Assembly (NCBI GenBank): GCA_002428365.1
Contig: DIVW01000030.1
Location: 1 to 43,079, forward strand
Reading direction: 5' to 3'
Origin: Propionibacteriaceae bacterium UBA6122
GTDB lineage: Bacteria; Actinomycetota; Actinomycetes; Propionibacteriales; Propionibacteriaceae
Length of the DNA stretch: 43,079 nt
A model generated the notes under the pieces. It did no database searches. It was not told where the DNA came from and saw only the letters and a program-made list of their open reading frames with translations. Position 1 is the first letter of the stretch. Each line of letters starts with the position of its first letter. A program made the translations under genes and the position numbers. Positions 1 through 5,622 of this stretch are shown piece after piece.

Positions 1-2
1 AG

Positions 3-347
3 CAGCGGGTGGCGATCGCCCGGGCCTTGTCGATGGATCCGCGAGTGATGCTGTTCGATGAGCCGACTGCAGCCCTCGATCCCGAGTTGGTCGGCGATGT
101 GCTGGCCGTTATGCGAGACCTTGCCCAAGCCGGCATGACCATGGTCGTGGTCACCCACGAAATGCTCTTCGCCCGGGACGTGTCTGATCGGACCATCTTC
201 ATGGATGGCGGCGTGATCGTCGAAGAAGGCCCCTCGGCGACGTTGGTCACCGCGCCGAGTGAGAAGCGCACGCAAATTTTCCTCAAGCGCGTGCTGAACC
301 CCACCGCGATCGACGATTCGGAACTCGGCGAGACCGAGGCGGACTGA
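3..347 (+). CDS. Polar amino-acid type ABC transporter ATP-binding protein, 3' fragment
   Basis: This is the C-terminal part of an importer ATPase; the gene begins before the window. The first codons read QRVAIARAL, the residues that directly follow the ABC signature loop. Walker B with the D-loop (MLFDEPTAALDPE) and the H-loop (VVTHEM) follow. The pattern fits the HisP/GlnQ class that powers polar amino-acid uptake at the inner face of the membrane. About 115 codons remain, so Walker A and the signature loop lie upstream. The last 30 residues are an acidic tail. The gene ends 6 bp from the stop of the convergent YbaK-like gene, with no room for a terminator hairpin. The substrate cannot be inferred from this fragment. 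Confidence 0.88.
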   Translation, partial: QRVAIARALSMDPRVMLFDEPTAALDPELVGDVLAVMRDLAQAGMTMVVVTHEMLFARDVSDRTIFMDGGVIVEEGPSATLVTAPSEKRTQIFLKRVLNPTAIDDSELGETEAD

Positions 348-353
348 GTTCGC

Positions 354-842
354 TTAGGCGATCTCGGCCACCGGGGCCCCGGTGAGCTCAACCAGTTCGT
401 CCGGGCTGAGCGGAAAGACGGTGTACGGGTGGCCGGCGGCTGCCCAGATCTGTTGATAGCGGAACAGTTCGCGATCAATCAACATCACCGGGGCATTGCT
501 GTGCGCGATGGGGGAGACCCCGCCGATCGAAAAGCCGGTCGCGGCTTTCACGAAGTCGGCATCAGCGCGACCGAGGTTGCCGACCAGGGCGGCCACCTTC
601 TTCTCATCCACTCGCAGATCGCCGGAGGTCACCACCAGCACGGCAGCATCGTCGGACTTGCGGCGAAAGACAATGCTCTTGGCGATCTGGCCCAACTCCA
701 CCCCCAGGGCGGCAGCGGCATCGGCGGCCGTGCGTCCGGTCACCGGCAGCATCACCACCTCGTGGGGGTGCCCGGCCTCCGCTAGGAACTCGACAACCTT
801 TTGCGCGCTCGGGGGGATGTCACTCTGGCTCACGCCAGCCAT
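354..842 (-). CDS. YbaK/EbsC-family aminoacyl-tRNA editing protein
   Basis: This is a single-domain protein of 162 aa related to the editing (INS) domain of prolyl-tRNA synthetase. Family members hydrolyse mischarged tRNA, typically Cys-tRNA(Pro). The conserved lysine context QIAKSIVF and the GGVSPIAH loop are visible, with the VMLPVTGRTAADAA segment before them. The ATG at 842 is chosen because an in-frame extension to 884 would be encoded by the REP-like repeat (RLSLSKP), which is unlikely to be native protein. It is divergent from proS across the repeat spacer, which fits a role beside prolyl-tRNA charging. Substrate specificity within the family (Cys-tRNA(Pro) or another) is an inference. 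Confidence 0.85.
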   Translation of the reverse strand: MAGVSQSDIPPSAQKVVEFLAEAGHPHEVVMLPVTGRTAADAAAALGVELGQIAKSIVFRRKSDDAAVLVVTSGDLRVDEKKVAALVGNLGRADADFVKAATGFSIGGVSPIAHSNAPVMLIDRELFRYQQIWAAAGHPYTVFPLSPDELVELTGAPVAEIA

Positions 843-860
843 CTTGCCAGCCAGGGGCTT

Positions 861-1081
861 CGACAGGCTCAGCCGTCTTGGCACGTGGCGCAGCCGTCAT
901 CCGGCGCCAGTTCCCTAAGCGGTATCCCCAGTTCCCTGAGCCTGTCGAAGGGCGGGGCTTCGACAGGCTCAGCCGTCTTGGTGCTTGGCTCAGTCGTGAT
1001 CCGGTGCCAGTTCCCTAAGCGGTATCCCCAGTTCCCTGAGCCTGTCGAAGGGCGGGGCTTCGTCAGGCTCAGCCGTCTTGG
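861..1081. repeat. 100-bp tandem direct repeat with REP-like inverted repeats
   Basis: The period is exactly 100 bp: 861-960 and 961-1060 are near identical, and 1061-1081 begins a third copy. Each unit junction carries an inverted repeat (CTGAGCCTGTCGAAG at 936-950, its complement at 958-972, 7-nt loop). The second set is at 1036-1050 and 1058-1072, with one mismatch in the right arm. A further right arm precedes the array at 858-872. The left-edge copy reads into the YbaK gene's upstream frame. No transposase is nearby. Confidence 0.93.
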
Positions 1082-1092
1082 GTTTGGGCCGA

Positions 1093-1098
1093 TAAGAT
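1093..1098 (+). promoter_or_regulatory. -10 box TAAGAT for leaderless proS
   Basis: TAAGAT ends 6 nt before the GTG of proS, and no Shine-Dalgarno sequence is present. The -35 position falls inside the third repeat copy. Confidence 0.6.
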
Positions 1099-1104
1099 CA
1101 CCCG

Positions 1105-2889
1105 GTGATTACCCGACTTTCTCAGCTGTTCTTCCGCACGCTCCGCGAGGATCCGGCCGACGCCGAAGTCCCCAGCCATCGCTGGTTGGTGCGTGCGGGC
1201 TACATTCGCCGCGCCGCGCCGGGCATCTACACCTGGCTGCCGCTAGGGCTGAAGGTGCTGGGTGGAGTTGAGCAGGTCGTCCGCGAAGAGATGGACGCGA
1301 TCGGCGCGCAAGAGGTGCGGTTCCCCGCGCTGTTGCCGCGCGAACCCTACGAGGCCACCAATCGGTGGACCGAATACGGTGCGAACCTCTTTCGCCTCAA
1401 GGACCGCAAGGGCACCGACTACCTGCTCGGGCCCACGCATGAGGAGATGTTCACCCTGCTGGTGAAGGATCTCTACTCCTCCTACAAGGATCTGCCGCTG
1501 TCGCTGTACCAGATTCAGACCAAGTACCGCGACGAGGCCCGGCCGCGCGCTGGCCTGCTGCGGGGGCGTGAGTTCGTGATGAAGGACTCCTACTCCTTCG
1601 ATGTCGACGACGCCGGGCTGGCCGCCTCCTATGAGGCGCACCGCCAGGCCTACGTCCGCATCTTCGACCGCCTTGGCTTCGAGTACGTGATCGTCAAGGC
1701 CACCTCGGGGGCGATGGGTGGCTCGGCCAGCGAGGAGTTTCTGGCCGTCTCGCCGACCGGCGAAGACACCTTCGTTCGCTCCCCGGGCGGCTATGCGGCC
1801 AATGTGGAAGCGGTCACAGTGCCGGCTCCTGCCGAGCAGGACGCGTCCGGTATCGGTGCGGCCCACACTGTCGATACGCCCAATACGGGCACCATCGTCG
1901 AACTGGTTGACGTAGCCAACGCCAAGTTCCCGCGCGCAGATCGGGCCTGGACGGCAGCCGACACTTTGAAGAACGTGGTGTTCAAGCTGACCTATCCCGA
2001 TTCGCACACTGAGCTGCTGGTGGTCGGCCTACCCGGCGACCGCGATGTCGACCTGAAGCGGCTCGAAGCCGCCGTCGCCCCGGCCGAAGCTGCCCCGGTG
2101 ACCGATGAGGACTTCCAGGCTAACCCCGGCCTGGTGAAGGGCTACATCGGCCCGATCAAGATCGTGGACGGCACCGTCGTGCAGCATTTGGGGGCCGAAG
2201 GCCCGCTCAAGCTGCGCTACCTCACCGACCCCCGAGTGGTCGCCGGCACCGCCTGGATCACCGGCTCCAACCTGGTCGACACCCATATGACCGAGGTGGT
2301 GGCTGGCCGTGACTTCACCGCCGACGGCATCATCGATGTGGCCGAAGTGCGCGCCGGTGACCCGGCACCGGACGGCTCGGGTCCGTTGAGTCTGGCCCGC
2401 GGTATCGAAATGGGTCACATCTTCCAACTCGGCCGCAAGTACGCCGAAGCCCTCGGGCTGAAGGTGCTGGACGAGAACGGCAAGCTGGTCACCGTCACCA
2501 TGGGCTCCTACGGCGTGGGGGTGTCCCGAGCGGTCGCCGCAGTAGCCGAGGCAACCTGTGATGATCGAGGCCTGTGCTGGCCGCGGGAGCTGGCGCCATT
2601 CGATGTGCAGATTCTGGCTGCTGGCAAAGGCGAGGAGATCACCGCCACCGCCGAGCGGCTGGCCGCCGAGTTGGACGCTGCTGGCGTCCGCGTCCTGCTG
2701 GATGATCGCAAGGCCAGCCCTGGGGTGAAGTTCACCGATGCCGAAGTGATGGGCATGCCCACCTCAGTGGTGGTCGGTCGCAGCCTGGCCGATGGCTTGG
2801 TTGAGGTTCGCGATCGGGCCACCGGCGAGCGCGCCGAAGTGCCCGTGACTGAGGTGGTTGCGCAGTTGATCGCGCTGGTGAAGGGCTGA
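1105..2889 (+). CDS. proS: Prolyl-tRNA synthetase
   Basis: This enzyme charges tRNA(Pro) with proline. At 594 aa it is the bacterial-type ProS with an inserted editing domain between class II motifs 2 and 3. Motif 2 is seen as RDEARPRAGLLRGREF followed by MKDSYSFD. The INS domain spans roughly residues 225-400 (KNVVFKL, VKGYIGP). After it come GIEMGHIFQLG, motif 3 (MGSYGVGVSR), and an anticodon-binding domain containing DDRKASPGVKF. The editing domain removes alanine, while the neighbouring YbaK-type protein may clear cysteine. The GTG start lacks a ribosome-binding site and sits 6 nt after a -10 box. It heads the run toward rimP-nusA, although rimP probably has its own promoter. Confidence 0.97.
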   Translation: MITRLSQLFFRTLREDPADAEVPSHRWLVRAGYIRRAAPGIYTWLPLGLKVLGGVEQVVREEMDAIGAQEVRFPALLPREPYEATNRWTEYGANLFRLKDRKGTDYLLGPTHEEMFTLLVKDLYSSYKDLPLSLYQIQTKYRDEARPRAGLLRGREFVMKDSYSFDVDDAGLAASYEAHRQAYVRIFDRLGFEYVIVKATSGAMGGSASEEFLAVSPTGEDTFVRSPGGYAANVEAVTVPAPAEQDASGIGAAHTVDTPNTGTIVELVDVANAKFPRADRAWTAADTLKNVVFKLTYPDSHTELLVVGLPGDRDVDLKRLEAAVAPAEAAPVTDEDFQANPGLVKGYIGPIKIVDGTVVQHLGAEGPLKLRYLTDPRVVAGTAWITGSNLVDTHMTEVVAGRDFTADGIIDVAEVRAGDPAPDGSGPLSLARGIEMGHIFQLGRKYAEALGLKVLDENGKLVTVTMGSYGVGVSRAVAAVAEATCDDRGLCWPRELAPFDVQILAAGKGEEITATAERLAAELDAAGVRVLLDDRKASPGVKFTDAEVMGMPTSVVVGRSLADGLVEVRDRATGERAEVPVTEVVAQLIALVKG

Positions 2890-2906
2890 GCCCGGCCGCA
2901 AGCACC

Positions 2907-2943
2907 TAAGATGGGCTGAATACAGTTCGCCCGAGTTCGGGCG
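2907..2943 (+). promoter_or_regulatory. Candidate rimP promoter (-10) and small hairpin
   Basis: TAAGAT at 2907-2912 is a good actinobacterial -10 box placed about 70 nt before rimP. A short perfect hairpin (2928-2933 with 2938-2943, loop AGTT) would lie in the leader. No convincing -35 box is seen. Confidence 0.4.
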
Positions 2944-2982
2944 GCTCGACAATCGCAATACACAATCGGATCGAGGTAGGGC

Positions 2983-3474
2983 ATGGATTCCACGGCAATT
3001 GGCAGGCTCCTAACCCCGGTGGTAGCTGCCCACGACCTTGAGATTGACCGGTTGGAAATCACTGCGGCAGGCAAGCGATCCGTGGTGCGCATCTTCCTTG
3101 ATGGGGACGGTCCGGCTGGTGTTGGCCCCTCGATGGACCAGATCGCCCAGGCCACTCGCAGCATCTCGGTGGCCCTCGATGATGCTGATGTCACCAAGGG
3201 TCGCCCCTACACCCTTGAGGTCTCCTCGCGTGGGGTCGGGCGTCCCTTGACCGAAGCCAAGCACTTCCGCCGCAACCGCGGTCGGCTGGTGGCCATCACC
3301 ACTGCCGATGAGCCGGTTACCGGACGAATCGTTGGCGTCAGCGATGAGGTTCTCGAGCTCGAAGTGGCCGGAGTTGTGCAAGAAATCGCGCTGGCGGCGA
3401 TCACCACCGCCCAAGTGCAGGTGGAGATGAATCGCTCCATCAACAAGTCCGACGATGAGGAAGAGGAGGTCTGA
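2983..3474 (+). CDS. rimP: Ribosome maturation factor RimP
   Basis: RimP binds the 30S precursor and promotes pseudoknot formation and S12 assembly. The protein is 163 aa with the two-domain family layout. The N-terminal alpha/beta domain includes LEIDRLEI and RSVVRIFLDGDGPAGVG, then the conserved YTLEVSSRGVGRPLTEAKHF motif, then an SH3-like C-terminal domain (GRIVGVSDEVLELEV). The last residues are an acidic tail. The ATG is preceded by a GAGGTAGGG ribosome-binding site. Its stop lies 1 nt before the nusA GTG, the classic rimP-nusA pairing that indicates co-transcription and translational coupling. Confidence 0.95.
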   Translation: MDSTAIGRLLTPVVAAHDLEIDRLEITAAGKRSVVRIFLDGDGPAGVGPSMDQIAQATRSISVALDDADVTKGRPYTLEVSSRGVGRPLTEAKHFRRNRGRLVAITTADEPVTGRIVGVSDEVLELEVAGVVQEIALAAITTAQVQVEMNRSINKSDDEEEEV

Positions 3475-3475
3475 G

Positions 3476-4447
3476 GTGGATGTCGACCTGAGCGCCCTGA
3501 AAGCGCTGGAACGCGACAAGGAAATCAGCATGGACGTGCTGCTGAACGCCTTGACCGAAGCTCTGCTGAACGCCTACGCCAAGACCCCAGGTGCGGTTGA
3601 AGGCGCGCGGGTTGAGATTGATCGGCGCAGTGGCAAGGTGAGTGTCTTCGCCCCTGAACTTGATGAGGACGGCAACCCGATCGGTGAGTTTGATCACACG
3701 CCCGAAGGCTTTGGCCGGGTGGCTGCGGCCACCGCGCGCCAGGTGATCACCCAGCGGCTCCGCGAAGCCGAGGACGAGCAGAAGTTCGGCCATTTTGCTG
3801 GCTCTGAGGGCGACATCCTGGTCGGTGTGGTTCAGCAGGATCGCGACCCGCGAGTGGTGCGGGTTGATCTGGGCTCCATCGAGGCGATCATGCCAGCCGC
3901 GGAGCAGGTGCCCGGCGAGGATTACAGCCACGGCAAGCGGCTGCGGGTTTTCGTAGTGAGTGTTCGCCGCGAGCTGCGCGGACCGCAGGTGGTGGTGTCG
4001 CGCACCCACCCCAACCTGGTGGCCAAGCTGTTCGCCCTTGAAGTTCCCGAGATCGAACACGGTGTGGTCGAGATCAAGGCGCTGGCCCGCGAGGCCGGTC
4101 ATCGCACCAAGATCGCGGTAGTAAGCCACAACGCAGACGTGTCGGCAAAGGGTGCTTGTATCGGTCCGATGGGGCAGCGGGTGCGGGCAATCATGCACGA
4201 ACTTAATGAAGAGAAGATCGACATCATCGACTATTCCGATGAGCCGGAAGTGTTCGTCGCCCAGGCGCTCAGCCCGGCCAAGGTCTCTTCGGTGACGGTC
4301 GTCGACGCCGCAGCTAGGTCCGCCCGGGTGATCGTGCCCGACTACCAGCTGAGCCTGGCGATCGGCCGGGAAGGCCAGAACGCCAGGCTCGCTGCTCGGC
4401 TGACGGGTTGGCGGATCGACATCCGTCCTGATACCGCGGCTGAGTAG
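3476..4447 (+). CDS. nusA: Transcription termination/antitermination protein NusA
   Basis: NusA binds RNA polymerase and nascent RNA, controlling pausing, Rho-dependent termination and rRNA antitermination. The 323-aa protein has the N-terminal RNAP-binding domain (DVDLSALKALERDKEIS), an S1 domain around residues 125-195, then two KH domains. KH1 contains GACIGPMGQRVRAI and KH2 contains LAIGREGQNARLAARLTGW. It lacks the C-terminal acidic repeats of E. coli NusA, as is normal in actinobacteria. GTG at 3476 is chosen over an upstream in-frame start because VDVDLSAL matches the family N-terminus and a GAGGAGG ribosome-binding site precedes it inside rimP. A reverse-strand gene converges on its end. 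Confidence 0.96.
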   Translation: MDVDLSALKALERDKEISMDVLLNALTEALLNAYAKTPGAVEGARVEIDRRSGKVSVFAPELDEDGNPIGEFDHTPEGFGRVAAATARQVITQRLREAEDEQKFGHFAGSEGDILVGVVQQDRDPRVVRVDLGSIEAIMPAAEQVPGEDYSHGKRLRVFVVSVRRELRGPQVVVSRTHPNLVAKLFALEVPEIEHGVVEIKALAREAGHRTKIAVVSHNADVSAKGACIGPMGQRVRAIMHELNEEKIDIIDYSDEPEVFVAQALSPAKVSSVTVVDAAARSARVIVPDYQLSLAIGREGQNARLAARLTGWRIDIRPDTAAE

Positions 4448-4467
4448 GCCGCGCTAGCGCTGGCGAC

Positions 4468-5010
4468 TCAACTCGGCTGACCGCTGGGTTGAGCGCTTGG
4501 CTGCCCGCCGCTAGGTCCGTTGCTCTGCCACACCTCTTGGAGGGCGGCCAGCACCTTGGCCTGATCGAGATTCAGTTCGGTGGCTATGGAGGTAGCCACG
4601 GTGGTGAGCATCTCGGTGCGCCGGGAATCATTCTGGCCACCCGAGGTTGGCGCACCGCTGGGAGCCCCACTGGGCGCGGCACCCCCGCTGCCGCCTCCAG
4701 GCGCCCCGGTTGGCTGGCCTGAGGCCTGGCCGGAGGGACGACTGGCCTGCATCGCATTGTCGAGGGCGGTCTTCATCTTGGCCTCGTCCACCCCCAGCTT
4801 CGCTGCCATGGCCTTCGCCATGGCGGTGGTATCCAACTGTTGGCCGCCGCCGCGGCTGCCATCTTGGCCGTCCGTCCGCTGTCCGTAGCCGGGGACGTTC
4901 GGGGTGCTGCTGCCGGCAAGGTTGGCCGCGGCAGCCCCCACGCCGACCGCGGCTGCGACCGCGATGATGCCGCCGCCGACGGCCAGCCCGACGCGTTGCT
5001 TGCTGTTCAT
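4468..5010 (-). CDS. Predicted exported low-complexity protein with two helical repeats
   Basis: The function is not recognised. The protein is 180 aa. Residues 1-30 form a signal peptide or membrane anchor (basic start MNSKQR, then a Gly/Ala/Val-rich core). The rest is rich in Gly, Pro, Ser and Gln. Two related helical segments stand out: KLGVDEAKMKTALDNAMQ and ELNLDQAKVLAALQEVWQ, each with the pattern L-x-(V/L)-D-(E/Q)-A-K-(M/V)-x-x-A-L. A PSG/GAPSG-rich linker separates them and a similar tail follows. The ATG at 5010 has a good AGGAGC ribosome-binding site. It lies antisense between nusA and ylxR, 20 bp from the nusA stop, and splits a normally contiguous pair. A cell-envelope role is only inferred. 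Confidence 0.75.
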   Translation of the reverse strand: MNSKQRVGLAVGGGIIAVAAAVGVGAAAANLAGSSTPNVPGYGQRTDGQDGSRGGGQQLDTTAMAKAMAAKLGVDEAKMKTALDNAMQASRPSGQASGQPTGAPGGGSGGAAPSGAPSGAPTSGGQNDSRRTEMLTTVATSIATELNLDQAKVLAALQEVWQSNGPSGGQPSAQPSGQPS

Positions 5011-5117
5011 GTAGCTCCTATTGGTAGATCCAGGCCCAGACAACCCGATTGGGCTGTGCCAAAGCCCAGCCCAACCTGGGTGCCACCTGTGGATGGTTGG
5101 AGCCGCTTGGAGTGGCT

Positions 5118-5123
5118 TAGACT
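5118..5123 (+). promoter_or_regulatory. -10 box TAGACT for leaderless ylxR
   Basis: TAGACT ends 8 nt before the GTG of ylxR, with no Shine-Dalgarno sequence between. TTGGAG lies 15 bp upstream (5097-5102), a somewhat short spacing. Confidence 0.55.
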
Positions 5124-5131
5124 CCCAACTC

Positions 5132-5380
5132 GTGGAACCCCAACGCACCTGCATCGGCTGCCGACAGCGCGGCGACAAATCTGGCCTCCTCCGGCTGGTG
5201 TGGAGTGCTGCCGAAGGTGCGGTGCTGGTGGATGCCGCCGGGCGGCTGCCGGGCCGCGGCTGCTATCTGCATCCATCCTGCGCTGCGGTAGCACTGCAGC
5301 GCCGGGCGGTTGGCCGGGCATTGAAAGTTGGGGTCGACCCCGAGCAAGTGGCGCTGGCGCTGGCCGAGCTGACTGTTTAG
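5132..5380 (+). CDS. ylxR: YlxR family RNA-binding protein (DUF448)
   Basis: This 82-aa protein belongs to the YlxR/RnpM family, a small nucleic-acid-binding protein encoded between nusA and infB in many bacteria. In Bacillus/Clostridioides it is reported to bind RNase P RNA or to influence transcription. The diagnostic RTCIGCRQRG motif is at residues 5-14, and GRGCYLHPSC follows, supplying Cys residues that may bind metal. The GTG at 5132 starts directly before the family motif and matches a leaderless promoter. Longer in-frame starts would add sequence without homology. The gene is separated from nusA by an antisense gene, so it needs its own promoter. Confidence 0.88.
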   Translation: MEPQRTCIGCRQRGDKSGLLRLVWSAAEGAVLVDAAGRLPGRGCYLHPSCAAVALQRRAVGRALKVGVDPEQVALALAELTV

Positions 5381-5425
5381 TGAACATTGCCGGGTTTGTT
5401 TGGTGTTCCGGGCGGCCCAGCACCT

Positions 5426-5437
5426 CGCTGCGCAGCG
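5426..5437. repeat. 12-bp perfect palindrome in the ylxR-infB spacer
   Basis: CGCTGCGCAGCG is self-complementary and lies in the 242-bp spacer between ylxR and infB. It may be a REP remnant or an operator. Nothing else in 5381-5622 looks like a gene. Confidence 0.35.
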
Positions 5438-5452
5438 GCTCGCCCTGGGGGA

Positions 5453-5483
5453 TTGAGCGGATGGGCCTCCAGCGCGATAGACT
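5453..5483 (+). promoter_or_regulatory. Candidate infB promoter
   Basis: TTGAGC (5453-5458), a 19-bp spacer and TAGACT (5478-5483) form a plausible sigma-70-type promoter. It would give infB a leader of about 130 nt before its AAGGAGAG ribosome-binding site. Confidence 0.4.
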
Positions 5484-5622
5484 GCGCGCTGCGCGTTCGC
5501 TGATCCGTGGCGAGCACAACCAGAAAGTGGGCTCACGCTCATGACCACTCGATGAGTACCTCGAAATGAGCATTAACCCGAACTAGTGGTCCGACGCGCC
5601 TGCGCGGGCCTGAAGGAGAGTA

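Noticed and set aside
843..884. N-terminal extension of the YbaK-like protein
   Set aside because: These codons come from the REP-like repeat and read RLSLSKP, a common repeat artefact.
861..1081. CRISPR array
   Set aside because: The repeat is a 100-bp tandem unit without unique spacers; hairpins are REP-like and no cas gene is present.
4840..5544. A 234-codon forward open frame across the exported-protein gene and ylxR
   Set aside because: It is out of frame with both supported genes and shows no domain.
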